Shown piece by piece: positions 1 through 8,717 of a DNA stretch of 37,468 bases. Origin of the DNA: Deltaproteobacteria bacterium. Lineage in GTDB: Bacteria; Myxococcota; UBA727; VGSZ01. Location of the stretch: positions 1 to 37,468 of the forward strand of contig JADZDP010000204.1 of the NCBI GenBank assembly GCA_020850995.1. Direction: 5' to 3'. Under the pieces are notes generated by a model. It searched no databases and had not been told where the DNA came from. It saw only the letters and a list, made by a program, of their open reading frames with translations. The position numbers and the translations under genes were made by a program. Within the stretch, counting starts at the first letter, position 1. Every line of letters starts with the position of its first letter.

Positions 1-126
1 CGCCCGACGCCCGCCACCGACGCCCCGCGACCAGCGATGGTCCCTTGCCCGCCGCCCGAAGCCCGCGGCCCGACACCGACGCCCGAGGGCCGGCGCCCGC
101 AAACCGAAGCCCGCAAGATCGAGCGC

Positions 127-148
127 CTGACAACCGATTATCTGTCAG
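127..148. promoter_or_regulatory. Small inverted repeat upstream of the esterase gene
   Basis: CTGACA (127-132) and TGTCAG (143-148) form a perfect 6-bp inverted repeat with a 10-nt AT-richer spacer in an otherwise extremely GC-rich region, about 80 nt before the esterase start. It could be a small operator or part of a promoter. The remainder of positions 1-229 is low-complexity CG-rich sequence in which I see no convincing gene. Confidence 0.25.
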
Positions 149-229
149 CCCTTGAGCGCGCGACCACGCTCGCAGCCGCGGTGGTCTCCGACGACGGGCC
201 GATGAGCGCATGGGCGATCGCTCGCTAGC

Positions 230-1303
230 GTGCGCCCCGTGCGCCGAACCATCCTGCTCCTCGCCTGCTGTGTCGCGTCGTGGACCGCGTCGTCATGCCT
301 GCCTGCTGGCGAGCACGGGAGCGCGCTCGGCGACGAGCACGCGGACCTGGCCCCCGATGGCGGCGCGCCGGCCGACGCGCCTACCGACGACGACGCAGGT
401 CCCCGCACCGACGACGAACCACCGGACGCAGGCGCGCCCGAGCAAGGCGTCACTTGCACCGGCGACCACACGGTGAGCGGCTGTGCCCCTGATGGCGAGG
501 GCGACCTGCGTTGTTCGCTAGCGCACGGCGGGCGCACGCGCGAGTACCTGCTGCACGTGCCACCGATGCTCGAGGGGCCGATGCCGGTGGTGTTCGCCTT
601 CCACGGGCTGCGCACCACCGCCGGGCTTCAGCGCTGGATCAGCAACATGAACGACGCCGCTGACGCGCACGGCTACGTCGTGGTGTACCCGGAGGGTATC
701 GGCACCAGCGCCCTCGATCAGAGCTTCAACGCTGGGCTGTGCTGCGGCGTGGCCCAGGCCAGCGCCGTCGACGACGTGGGCTTCACGCTCGCCATCCTCG
801 AGGTGCTGCGCGCGCCCCTGTGCGTCGATGCGCGCCGCGTGTTCGCCACGGGGCTGTCGAACGGCGGGCACATGGCGTACCGGCTCGCGTGCGAGCGCGC
901 CGATGTGTTTGCTGCCATCGCGCCCGTGGCCGGTCTGGTCACCGTGGCGAGCTGCACTCCGGCGCGCCCGGTGGCGGTGCTGCACTTCCACGGCACCGAG
1001 GATCGCATCGTCGGCTACAGCACGGGCATCGACGGCATCACCGGCGCCGTCGATACCGTGGAGCGCTGGGCCGAGCGCGACGGGTGCGCGTCGACGCCCG
1101 CGGCGGTGCACGAGAACGGCGAGGCAAGCTGCGTGGCGTACCCAGACTGTCAGGGCGGCGCGTCGGTCGAGCTGTGCACCATCGAGGGCGGTGGGCACAC
1201 CTGGCCCGGCGGCGAGGAGCTCACGGTGCTCGGCCACACCACCCAGGACCTCGACGCCACGGAGCGCATCTCGCAGTTCTTTGCGGCCCACCCGATGCCG
1301 TGA
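230..1303 (+). CDS. Secreted PHB-depolymerase/feruloyl-esterase family hydrolase (LpqC-type)
   Basis: This is an alpha/beta-hydrolase esterase of the polyhydroxybutyrate depolymerase/LpqC family (357 aa, GTG start). The first 23 residues form a signal peptide ending in ASSC, a plausible lipobox, followed by an Asp/Pro/Ala-rich linker to about residue 75. The catalytic domain shows the oxyanion region VFAFHG, the nucleophile elbow GLSNGG (Ser210), an acidic residue in HGTED (Asp258) and the C-terminal HTWPGG (His323), which together form the expected triad in the expected order. Several Cys residues suggest disulfides in an exported enzyme. By family it would cleave esters of hydroxyacids or plant phenolics outside the cell; the exact substrate cannot be told from sequence. 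An upstream in-frame start is unlikely because it would disrupt the signal peptide. Confidence 0.85.
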   Translation: MRPVRRTILLLACCVASWTASSCLPAGEHGSALGDEHADLAPDGGAPADAPTDDDAGPRTDDEPPDAGAPEQGVTCTGDHTVSGCAPDGEGDLRCSLAHGGRTREYLLHVPPMLEGPMPVVFAFHGLRTTAGLQRWISNMNDAADAHGYVVVYPEGIGTSALDQSFNAGLCCGVAQASAVDDVGFTLAILEVLRAPLCVDARRVFATGLSNGGHMAYRLACERADVFAAIAPVAGLVTVASCTPARPVAVLHFHGTEDRIVGYSTGIDGITGAVDTVERWAERDGCASTPAAVHENGEASCVAYPDCQGGASVELCTIEGGGHTWPGGEELTVLGHTTQDLDATERISQFFAAHPMP

Positions 1304-1418
1304 GGCCGCGGCACATCGATGAAGCGCGGGAGATCCGGGAAGGGGGCGAAACCTTTCTCGCGCATCTGGCTCTCACCCAACGTTACCCCGCGCCTCCTGG
1401 TGCGGGAGAGGAGCGAGC

Positions 1419-1763
1419 ATGGTGCGCAACGTGGTGTTGGTGGGTGCGGCGCTGCTGGTCGGCTGGCTGGCGCTCGGGCGCGGAGGCGGTGACATCGACG
1501 GAGCGCAGGCGCGCATACTGGTTGCGGCGGGCGCCCTCTTGCTCGACGTGCGCAGCGCCGAGGAGTTCCGCGCCGGTCACATCGACGGCGCCGTCAACGT
1601 CCCGGTAGACGAGGTGACCCGTCGGCTCGACGAGCTCGGCCCGCGTGAGCGCGCCGTGGTGGTCTACTGCAGAAGCGGGCGGCGCAGCGCCGATGCGGCC
1701 GCGACCATGCGCGGGGCTGGGTTCACCGAGGTCCACGACCTCGGCGGCATGGGTCGCTGGTAG
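1419..1763 (+). CDS. Membrane-anchored rhodanese-like sulfurtransferase domain protein
   Basis: This 114-residue single-domain rhodanese begins with a hydrophobic anchor (about residues 4-20), so the domain is probably tethered to the membrane and faces the periplasm. The fold signatures are LLDVRSAEEFRAGHIDGAVN (residues 41-60) and the active-site loop CRSGRRS starting at the catalytic Cys84. Rhodaneses carry sulfane sulfur as a Cys persulfide, transferring it to cyanide, thiols or protein acceptors. A GAGGAG Shine-Dalgarno lies just before the ATG. The gene is co-directional with the esterase before it (about 115 bp gap) and the hydroxylase after it, but nothing indicates a shared pathway. 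Confidence 0.85.
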   Translation: MVRNVVLVGAALLVGWLALGRGGGDIDGAQARILVAAGALLLDVRSAEEFRAGHIDGAVNVPVDEVTRRLDELGPRERAVVVYCRSGRRSADAAATMRGAGFTEVHDLGGMGRW

Positions 1764-1884
1764 CCCGCCATGGTGCGGGTGCCCCCTGCCGCCACGAGGG
1801 CGGCGACCCGAGCGCGGCGGGATGGCACCGCCGATCCGATCCGATCCGGCCGTCACGCGTCACATCCCCCGGCATCCAAGGCGC

Positions 1885-2370
1885 ATGATGCTCGTGCTCG
1901 CCTCCGCGCTCGTGGTGCTCCTGCTGATGGAGCCTTGGTCGGCCTGGGTGCATCGCGTCATGTGGCACGGCCGCCTGTGGCGCGCGCACCGGAGCCACCA
2001 TCGCGAGCGCATCGGCGCAGCGCCGAGCGGCCTGGTGGCCAACGACGCCTTGTCCGCCGCCCACGCGCCGGTCGCCATGGCGCTCATCTTGAGCGGCCTC
2101 CTCGTCGACGGTGCGCTCGGCCAGGCGCTGCTCGGTGCGGGCATCGGCATGACGATGTTCGGCGCGCTCTACGTGGTGTTTCACGACGGCATGGTGCACG
2201 GTCGACTTCCCGTGACCGGGCTCTTGCGCTGGCGGCTCTTCGCGGCGCTGCGCGACGCGCACGAGTTGCACCACCGCAGCAACGGCGCGCCCTTCGGCTT
2301 CTTCGCGTCGCCATGGCTGCTGCGATGGCACGGCGGGTCAGCGCGCACCATGGCGGCGGCGAAGGAGTAG
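1885..2370 (+). CDS. crtZ: CrtZ-like beta-carotene hydroxylase (fatty-acid-hydroxylase superfamily)
   Basis: This small (about 161 aa) membrane di-iron hydroxylase carries the CrtZ histidine clusters in order: HRVMWHG, HRSHH, FHDGMVHGR and HELHH, followed by the conserved tail GFFASPW. CrtZ-type enzymes hydroxylate the beta-ionone rings of carotenoids to make zeaxanthin-type xanthophylls. Hydrophobic stretches alternate with the His boxes, as expected for active-site residues on the cytoplasmic face. I chose the ATG at 1885, which starts directly with a transmembrane segment; an in-frame ATG at 1822 would add 21 mostly basic residues and cannot be excluded. No other carotenoid gene is present, so the pathway would have to be encoded elsewhere. 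Confidence 0.8.
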   Translation: MMLVLASALVVLLLMEPWSAWVHRVMWHGRLWRAHRSHHRERIGAAPSGLVANDALSAAHAPVAMALILSGLLVDGALGQALLGAGIGMTMFGALYVVFHDGMVHGRLPVTGLLRWRLFAALRDAHELHHRSNGAPFGFFASPWLLRWHGGSARTMAAAKE

Positions 2371-2421
2371 CCGCTGTGCAATCCGATGGTGGAGCGGCGG
2401 CGGACGTGCTCCCCTCGGGCC

Positions 2422-3192
2422 ATGTGTCGCGCTCTGTCCCCGCTTCCGCTCCTCGCGCTCCTTCCACTCGTTGCCGCTTGCCCCTTGGCAGGCGACGACG
2501 AGGGCGAAGGCGAAGGCGAGGGCGAGGGCGAGGGCGAAGGCGAAGGCGAGGGCGAGGGCGAAGGCGAGGGTGAGGGAGACGCGGGCTTCGGCGCCCTCAC
2601 CGGGCCCTGCGGCGTGCTGGACGACGAGCTCACCAGCGCGACCCCCAGCTTCCATGAGGGTGTGGCCATCGACTTCGGCAATGATCCTTACGACGACGCC
2701 GACCTGCCGCGGCTCACGGCGGGCGCGCAAGAGATCATCGCCGACGGCAACGCCGGCGGCAGCTCCGTCATCTCCGAGGCCATCGCCTTCGACGTGCTCG
2801 CACGCTGCGAGGGCGCCACGCTGATCAAGACCGAGCTCGAGATCGAGTACACCGTGACCAGCACCAAGATCACGGACTTCACCATCGACGTCGACGGCGT
2901 GGTGCTCGCCGTGAACCCCGTACGCACCTTCGTCTTCCCTGCCGGCTCGCCGCTCACACTGGACGAGGCCACGCGGCGTCTGGAGGGCAAGCTCGACGAC
3001 GTGCTGATCAGCAGCGCCAACGTCGCGGCCGCCGACGCATGGCAGAAGCAGATCATCCTCGTCATCGCCGCCGAAGCTGCGCACGTCCCGCTGATGCGCC
3101 AGGCCTGGGACGCGTTGGACGCCACCACCCGGCACGACACCATCGTCTACGTGCTGCTCACCGAAGGCGACAACGCCTTCCTCGTGCAGTAG
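2422..3192 (+). CDS. Lipoprotein with Gly-Glu repeat linker and conserved unknown C-terminal domain
   Basis: The protein starts with a lipoprotein signal peptide ending in LVAAC, preferred from the ATG at 2422 because the upstream in-frame ATG (2386) would add an Arg-rich extension. Thirteen Glu-Gly dipeptides encoded by a hexanucleotide repeat form a linker from the membrane to a globular domain of about 200 residues. That domain contains a beta-rich stretch (TELEIEYTVTSTKITDFTI), then VNPVRTF and a long amphipathic C-terminal half. I do not recognise the family with certainty. The arrangement of acidic and Lys residues on predicted strands recalls PD-(D/E)XK nuclease-like folds, but that is only an impression. 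It is probably anchored to a membrane facing outward or to the periplasm. Confidence 0.75.
   Translation: MCRALSPLPLLALLPLVAACPLAGDDEGEGEGEGEGEGEGEGEGEGEGEGEGDAGFGALTGPCGVLDDELTSATPSFHEGVAIDFGNDPYDDADLPRLTAGAQEIIADGNAGGSSVISEAIAFDVLARCEGATLIKTELEIEYTVTSTKITDFTIDVDGVVLAVNPVRTFVFPAGSPLTLDEATRRLEGKLDDVLISSANVAAADAWQKQIILVIAAEAAHVPLMRQAWDALDATTRHDTIVYVLLTEGDNAFLVQ
2500..2577 (+). repeat. Coding hexanucleotide repeat GARGGN, 13 units
   Basis: Thirteen tandem 6-nt units (GAG or GAA followed by GGC, once GGT and GGA) encode Glu-Gly repeats in the lipoprotein. Because the unit is 6 nt, slippage changes linker length without shifting frame. A second independent tract of the same kind lies at 16571-16657. 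Confidence 0.95.
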
Positions 3193-3263
3193 CGCGGCCG
3201 ACGTCGCGACCATCGACGCATCGCCCTTCGCCGGGTGTCGCCGGCTGAACGTCCCCTCCCCTG

Positions 3264-3293
3264 TCGGCTTCTTCGCGTCGCCCTGGCTCCTGC
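3264..3293 (+). pseudogene. Remnant duplicate of the crtZ 3' end
   Basis: These 30 bp match 2294-2323 inside crtZ at 28 of 30 positions and in one frame encode GFFASPWLL, the same nine residues as the hydroxylase tail. The similarity fades afterwards into scattered short matches. The copy lies about 70 bp after the Gly-Glu lipoprotein gene and is not part of an intact ORF. The likeliest reading is that a longer crtZ duplicate decayed, or that the lipoprotein gene was inserted with a small target duplication. Confidence 0.55.
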
Positions 3294-3337
3294 AAGGGCG
3301 CGGCGCGCAGCGCGCGGCCGGTCACCGACGCGCCCGC

Positions 3338-4009
3338 TCACCCACGACGCGCCCACCCACGGATCGACGGCCGCGCCAGGGGCATGGCCTTGCGGATGCT
3401 CTCGCGCCGCAGCTCCTCGATGACGAAGCCCGCGCCCTCGATGGCGGCGGCCGTGTCGCGCGCCAGGTGGCAGTTGCCGGCGGCCAGGCGCCACAGCGGC
3501 GTCACGCGATGCTGCCACGCGAGGCGCCGCGGGTTCGCCTGGGCCGCGACGTGCTCGAGGAACACCAGGCGCCCCGTGGGGCGCAGCACGCGCCGCAGCT
3601 CGCAGAGCGCGGCGCTCGCGTCGGCCACCGAGCACAAGACGAGGAAGGACGCGACCACGTCGAAGGACGCGTCGGCGAAGGGCAGTGCGTGCGCGGGCGC
3701 GGCCAGCACCGTGGCACGTGGCCGCGCGCTCGCCACCGCCGCGTCGAGGCGCGCGCGCATGGCGGGGTCGGGCTCGGTGAGCACGAGGCGCGTCACGCCC
3801 GCGCCGTAGGCCGCCAGGCTCGCGCCGGTGCCGGCGCCGACCTCGAGCACCTCGCCGCTCACGCCCGTGAGCAGCTCTGCTCGCCAAGTGCGCAGGCACG
3901 CCTCTTCGGGCGCGGCCATCATGCGGTCGTAGACGCGCGCCAAGAGCCAGCTCATGGCGAGGGTGTACGCGTCGTCGAGCTGAGCGGCAAGCGCGCGCGA
4001 TTCGGTCAC
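3338..4009 (-). CDS. Class I SAM-dependent methyltransferase (UbiE/METTL7-like)
   Basis: This is a 223-residue Rossmann-fold methyltransferase. Motif I is EVLEVGAGTGASLAAYG, the acidic ribose-binding residue is in LVLTEPDP, motif II is ALPFADASFDVV, and the post-motif FLEHVAAQANPRR with a trailing WRLAAGNCHLARDT region resembles METTL7/UbiE-type methyltransferases acting on small hydrophobic substrates. The GTG at 4009 is chosen as start because it has a good Shine-Dalgarno (GAAGGTGG) and the upstream reading frame is Arg-rich and non-conserved in character. It converges on the Gly-Glu lipoprotein gene. The substrate is unknown. Confidence 0.8.
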   Translation of the reverse strand: MTESRALAAQLDDAYTLAMSWLLARVYDRMMAAPEEACLRTWRAELLTGVSGEVLEVGAGTGASLAAYGAGVTRLVLTEPDPAMRARLDAAVASARPRATVLAAPAHALPFADASFDVVASFLVLCSVADASAALCELRRVLRPTGRLVFLEHVAAQANPRRLAWQHRVTPLWRLAAGNCHLARDTAAAIEGAGFVIEELRRESIRKAMPLARPSIRGWARRG

Positions 4010-4221
4010 CGGAACGCCACCTTCACCCGTGCCCGAGCGCAAGGGCGCCGAGCGTAGCTGCGACGGCGAGCCACACCAGCATGCCGTGCACCAGCGGGCG
4101 CGGACCAACCACGCGCAGCGTCGTGCTCGAGGGGCCAGGTGACGCCGACGCCGGCCAAGGTCGAGTTCGTGCGTTTGCAGGCCGGCGCTTGCGCCTGATG
4201 CGCGTGCGAGCGGCCGTTCGC

Positions 4222-7200
4222 TCACGGCTCCCGGTAGCGCAGCGTGATGGCTAGCGAGCGCAGCGTGGCCGCCGACTGCCGCGCGCCGTTGCTGGCGGAG
4301 GCCGCGACGGCAAGGTGCAGCCGTGCGGGATCGAGCGCGGCGAGCGCGGCAGCGTCATCGAGCGTGGCCACGAGCGCTGCGGGCGCGTCGGGGCCCGCAG
4401 TGTTGTCACCGAGCGACTCCCAGCCGCCGCGCCACACCAGCACGCTGGCGCCCGCGCGCGCGTCGGCGCCGTCGAAGCCGCGCGCGCCGCCTTCGGCCTC
4501 GACGCTGAGGCGCTCGAGCACGGCGCTGTCGGCCGCGCCGCGCACACGCAGGTCGACCTGCGCGATCAGCGCCGCGCGCAGCTCCGGCGAGCCGTCCCAG
4601 GTGAAGACCCTGTCGGTGCTGCCGTTGACGGAGCTGCCACCGGCCAGCGTGATAAGGCCGCGGCTCACGTCGAAACCCGCCGAGGCGCTCCCCAGCGTGC
4701 CGTCGATGCCCTCCACCTCGCGCGCGCGCCAAGCGCCGTCGACGAGCTCATAGACGGCGACGGTGGTGCCCTCGTCGCCCACCAAGATCGGCAGGCCGCG
4801 GCTTCGATCGAAGAGCAGGTTGGCGCTGCCCAGCGTCGGGCCATCACTCGCCACCAGTGACCAGTCGGTGCCGTTGAAGGCCCAGGTGTCGTGCCGAGCG
4901 CCCGCGGCGTCGGCGCCGCCGAACATCAGCACCCGGGCGCCAATGGGGTCGTAGGTCATGACGGCGGCGCGGCGGGCCGGCGGCACGGTGGCCGGTGCGA
5001 GCGTGGTGTAGCTGCTGCCGTTGAAGCGCCGCGTCTCGCTGGTGGGCACGCTGCTGAAGCCGCCGAACAGGAAGGTGAGGTTGCGTCCCTCGTCGTAGGC
5101 CGCCGCCATCTCGGTGCGCGCCGGCGTGCTGGCGCCAGAGAGCACCCAACCGCTGGCGGCGAGATAGCCGGTGCTGCCGTTGTTGATCAGGGTGACGCCG
5201 AGCGGCGATCGAAAGAGCGGCGTGCTGTGCTCGGCGCCGTAGTAGCCGAAGGCGTCGAAGTCGTCGGACAGCTCGGTGACGGTGTCGCCCGCCAAGAGCT
5301 GCGTGTCGTAGTGGATGCCCGCGGCGCCGCTCACCACGTAGCCGCCCGCCAGGATCAGGCCGGCGCGCCCCGGGTCGTAGAGGAGCGGTGGGAAGTCGTG
5401 GCGTGCCCCGATGGTGGTCGGTGCCGCCGGCGTCACGCGGCGCCACACGCCGGCCTCCCATACCCAGTGCTCGGCGCGATAGATCAACCCCGCCACGCCG
5501 ACGTCGGTGCCGCCGCCGAAGGTCACCAGGCGATTGCGCGCGTCTTCCCACGACGCGCCGAGCTGCGCGCCCAGCGGCACGGGCATGGCGGCCGGCGCCG
5601 TGCTGACCACCACGAAGCCCGCGCCCACCCCTTGCCAGTGGTACACGGTCTGGCTCTCGATGCAGTCCAACACGAAGTCGGGATCGCACGAGGCCTCACC
5701 GCCCACGAGCCACAGCGCACCGTCGGGGCCCGTGAGGCCGGCGTGCATCTTGAGCGTGGGGCCGTCCGCCAGGTGTTGCCAGGCTTGGCCATCGAAGGCC
5801 CACAGGTCGCCGAGCAGCTGCGAGTCGCCATAGGTCTCGCCGCCATGCAAGAGCACGCGCTGCTCGTTGGCGTCCCACGCCATGGCGACGTCGTCACGTC
5901 CGCTTGGTCCGGCGGCGTCGACCTCCTGCCAGCCCTCACCCGCGAGCAGCCACGTGCTCGGCGTCTCGCTCCAGCCGGCGAAGCCCACCACCGCGTCGAG
6001 CAGCGGGTCGTAGGCGAGGGCGTCGAACGCGACCCCGGGATCATCGAGGAGCAGCGGGCGCCAGCGATCTTCCTCGAACACCCAGGTGGATCGATCGAAG
6101 TGCGCCTGCAGCACTAGGCGATCGCGACGGGAGTCGTAGCTCATGCGCGCGCGCCCCGGCGGCGGTCGCACCTCCAGCACCAGCTCCTCGAAGATGTCGC
6201 CGTCGATGAGGAAGGTGTCGTCCACCGCGGTGAAGATCGAGTTGTCGTAGCCGCCAAACACCACCGTTCGGCCGAGCGCGGCGTGATAGGCCACGGCGGC
6301 GTCGCCGCGGTTGGGCAGGTTCGACGACGAGCGGCGACGCTCGGTCCAGCGCGCGCCGCCCGCCACCTCGAGGGGCGCGCTGCCAACGTCGAGGAGCGGC
6401 GCGGGATCGAGCTCGTCCTCGAGCTCGTCCTCGAGCGCGGTGCCGGCGAAGCGCGCGGCGCGATAGAGCGCGTGCGGGTTGTCGAGTCGGCTGCCGACCA
6501 CCTTGCGCGCGAAGCCCGCCGTCCACTCGATGTCGCGCACGCGCGCGGGCGCGCTGGCGTTGCCCGCCTGGTCCCAAATGACCAGGAACACGCGCGGCAC
6601 GTCGACGGCCAAGAGCGGCAGCGTGAACGAGCCGTCGTCGTTCGTGGGCGCGCGCCCAAGCACCAGCGCGCCGTCGTCGTCGTGCGAGCGTGCCTCGACC
6701 AACAGGCCAGCCTCGAGACCGCCGGCGCCGACGACCTCGAAATGCGCGGCCGCGTCACCGGCGCGACCCCAGGGCGCGCGCCGGTACACCACGGTGCCCG
6801 GGGTCTCCACCGCCGGCGCGGCCGGCGCTTGCGTGTCGACCACGATGCCCGCGTCGACCTCGACCGTGGCGTCGTTGCCCACGGTGTCTTGCAGTGAGAG
6901 CTCCACCAGCTGCGGCCCGTCGCTCACCACGTCGTCGGCGGCGAAGGTCCACGCGAAGGTGAACACGGGATCTGCCAGGCCATCCTCGTCGAGGCGCACC
7001 AACGCCACGTCGGTGCCGGCGATGCGCGCGCTCGGCTCGACGCCGAGGAGCTCGGTCAGCGCCACCGTGACGCGCGCGGTGGTGCCGCGCGTCATCGCCG
7101 CCGGGCGCGCGATGGCGTTGTCGGGCGCGGCCTCGAGCAGGGCCGGTGGCGCGTCGGCCACCGCCGGCGCGGTGCGGTCGACGAACAGGGGCAGGGCGGC

Positions 7201-7668
7201 CTCGGCCTCGTTGGCGGCGGCGTCGCGCGCCACCACGCGCACCTCGAGCGCGCCCTCGGGGAGCGCGAGCTCGGCCGCGTCGATGGTGCACTCGATCTGC
7301 TGCGTGCCCTCGCACGAGACCTCGTGCTCGAGCACCGACACGATCGGCGCTTGCACGGGCTCCTCGGTGAACGAGGCGCGCAGCGTGGCGACGTTGAAGC
7401 CCTCGGTGTCGCCGATGCGCACGGGGGCGAGCGTGGGTGTTTGCTCGAAGTCGATGGGGGTCTTGCCGATGATCGACTCGTCGATGCAGCGCTCGGCGTC
7501 GCGCCGACAGACGAAGCCGGGCGGGCACTCGTCGTCGTCCGAGCACGACACCTGCGCGCCCTCGGGCAAGGACAGGTTGGTGCACGCCGTCAGCGCGGCC
7601 AACGCCGCGGCGACCAGCGCGCCGACCAGTGCACCTGCCACGCCACGCGTCGAGCAGCGCGCGCTCAT
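4222..7668 (-). CDS. Large kelch-repeat lipoprotein with Ig-like N-terminal region
   Basis: This 1148-residue exported lipoprotein (lipobox LTAC, Cys29) has a short Cys-rich module (CSDDDECPPGFVC, about residues 42-61), two or three Ig-like/bacterial adhesin-type beta domains (about 70-310, with repeated VRVVARDAAANEA and VFLVIWDQAGNAS motifs), then roughly ten kelch-type repeats (about 460-1020) with recurring VVFGGY, VLLHGGE, LVGGEA, VTFGGG, LFGGFSS and LMFGGAD strands. Kelch repeats form beta-propellers used for binding proteins or sugars. The start overlaps the stop of the TolB-like gene by the 4 bp ATGA, indicating translational coupling. The two probably act together in the periplasm or at the surface. 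The function is otherwise unknown. Confidence 0.85.
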   Translation of the reverse strand: MSARCSTRGVAGALVGALVAAALAALTACTNLSLPEGAQVSCSDDDECPPGFVCRRDAERCIDESIIGKTPIDFEQTPTLAPVRIGDTEGFNVATLRASFTEEPVQAPIVSVLEHEVSCEGTQQIECTIDAAELALPEGALEVRVVARDAAANEAEAALPLFVDRTAPAVADAPPALLEAAPDNAIARPAAMTRGTTARVTVALTELLGVEPSARIAGTDVALVRLDEDGLADPVFTFAWTFAADDVVSDGPQLVELSLQDTVGNDATVEVDAGIVVDTQAPAAPAVETPGTVVYRRAPWGRAGDAAAHFEVVGAGGLEAGLLVEARSHDDDGALVLGRAPTNDDGSFTLPLLAVDVPRVFLVIWDQAGNASAPARVRDIEWTAGFARKVVGSRLDNPHALYRAARFAGTALEDELEDELDPAPLLDVGSAPLEVAGGARWTERRRSSSNLPNRGDAAVAYHAALGRTVVFGGYDNSIFTAVDDTFLIDGDIFEELVLEVRPPPGRARMSYDSRRDRLVLQAHFDRSTWVFEEDRWRPLLLDDPGVAFDALAYDPLLDAVVGFAGWSETPSTWLLAGEGWQEVDAAGPSGRDDVAMAWDANEQRVLLHGGETYGDSQLLGDLWAFDGQAWQHLADGPTLKMHAGLTGPDGALWLVGGEASCDPDFVLDCIESQTVYHWQGVGAGFVVVSTAPAAMPVPLGAQLGASWEDARNRLVTFGGGTDVGVAGLIYRAEHWVWEAGVWRRVTPAAPTTIGARHDFPPLLYDPGRAGLILAGGYVVSGAAGIHYDTQLLAGDTVTELSDDFDAFGYYGAEHSTPLFRSPLGVTLINNGSTGYLAASGWVLSGASTPARTEMAAAYDEGRNLTFLFGGFSSVPTSETRRFNGSSYTTLAPATVPPARRAAVMTYDPIGARVLMFGGADAAGARHDTWAFNGTDWSLVASDGPTLGSANLLFDRSRGLPILVGDEGTTVAVYELVDGAWRAREVEGIDGTLGSASAGFDVSRGLITLAGGSSVNGSTDRVFTWDGSPELRAALIAQVDLRVRGAADSAVLERLSVEAEGGARGFDGADARAGASVLVWRGGWESLGDNTAGPDAPAALVATLDDAAALAALDPARLHLAVAASASNGARQSAATLRSLAITLRYREP

Positions 7669-8600
7669 GGGGTCGCTCCTGGGGCCGCGCGCCCGATGCC
7701 GGCGTCGGCGTCGCCGGCGAAGTCGATGAAGGGCAGGGCGACGAGCGTGGCCGCGCCGGTGCTCAGGCCCGTGGCGAGCAGCACCCAGCCGGCGAGCTCT
7801 GCGGTCTGCGCGCGGCCCCCGGCGGCGACGAGCGATCGACCGCCGACCACGTGCTGCGCCGACTCCTCGGCGAGCGCGGTGTACTCCTGCTGCGACAGCG
7901 CTTGCAGCAGCGCCGCGCCACAGGCGGCAACAAGCACCACACCGCTCGTCGCCAAGCCGGCAGGCAACACCCAGGGGGGCAGGGGCGGCGGCGACAGGCG
8001 GCGCGCCGCCTCCTTCGAAACCCCGCGCACCTGGCCCTCGCGCAGCGCCACGTCGGGGAACAGCTCGGCGACGGCGGGCCCGATCTCGGCCAGGAACTCC
8101 TCGCCGTTGCCCGCCGGCACGCGCTTGTTGAAGCCGCCCACGGCGCGGGCCTCGGCTTGCGCGATGCGCTTGAAGCCCATCACGTGATCGCCGCCCACGC
8201 GCGCCAAGGTGCCCGTGATGAGGTTGTCGGCGCCGATGGCGTCGGCGATCTCGGCCAGGCAGCTCTCGGCCTCGTCGCAGCCCGCCAGCTGCTTGTCGGC
8301 CTCGAGGCTGAGCATGGCGCGCACCTCGTCGTAGCTGATGACGCTGACGCGCTCGAGCTTGCGCAGCTCGGCCACCAGGCTCTCGGTCACCACGCGCGCG
8401 AGACGCGCATCGACGGTGCCGGCGTCGAGGTCGATCACGGCGATGCGCAGCCCGCGTCGGCGCGGCGCGTCGGCGTCGTCGGCGTGGGCGGGAGCGATGG
8501 CGACGGCTGACCACTGCGGCAGCGCGAACAGCGCAGCGCACCAGGCGAGTGTGCAGAGCGTTCCCCGTGCGCATCGAGGGCGGCGGGACCGTGCGGCCAT
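7665..8600 (-). CDS. TolB/CsgG-like N-terminal domain protein with two C-terminal membrane segments
   Basis: This 311-residue protein has a signal peptide ending near AHA (about residue 40), then a domain of about 150 residues with the layout LRIAVIDLDAG, LVAELRKLERVSVIS, LAEIADAIGADNLITGTLARVG. This is the pattern of TolB N-terminal/FlgO/CsgG-like domains found before or beside outer-membrane and sensory proteins in Myxococcota. Two hydrophobic segments follow (about 203-230 and 264-288). Its stop overlaps the start of the kelch lipoprotein. A TACTGT hexamer lies 14 nt before the ATG and could be the -10 box of this two-gene unit. Its role is inferred to be in envelope assembly or sensing. 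Confidence 0.75.
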   Translation of the reverse strand: MAARSRRPRCARGTLCTLAWCAALFALPQWSAVAIAPAHADDADAPRRRGLRIAVIDLDAGTVDARLARVVTESLVAELRKLERVSVISYDEVRAMLSLEADKQLAGCDEAESCLAEIADAIGADNLITGTLARVGGDHVMGFKRIAQAEARAVGGFNKRVPAGNGEEFLAEIGPAVAELFPDVALREGQVRGVSKEAARRLSPPPLPPWVLPAGLATSGVVLVAACGAALLQALSQQEYTALAEESAQHVVGGRSLVAAGGRAQTAELAGWVLLATGLSTGAATLVALPFIDFAGDADAGIGRAAPGATP

Positions 8601-8717
8601 GCGGGAGGTTTGCCACAGTAAGGGCCAGCGCGCACGAGGAGAAAGCAGGCAACGGGAGGGGCCCGCTGCGTCATCGGGCGCGGTGACGCTCGCAGCGCGC
8701 GGCCGCTGCGGTCGCGC

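Noticed and set aside
2500..2577. CRISPR-like tandem repeat
   Set aside because: The unit is 6 nt without spacers and lies in frame within a lipoprotein gene.
4023..4112. 29-residue membrane-like peptide on the minus strand before the methyltransferase
   Set aside because: It has a hydrophobic stretch (GMLVWLAVAATLGALALG) and a possible GTG start, but no Shine-Dalgarno and too little length to support as a gene.
7669..8652. N-terminal extension of the kelch lipoprotein frame up to 8652
   Set aside because: This part overlaps the TolB-like gene in another frame and translates to Arg-rich sequence; the real start is the ATG at 7668, which gives a lipoprotein signal peptide.
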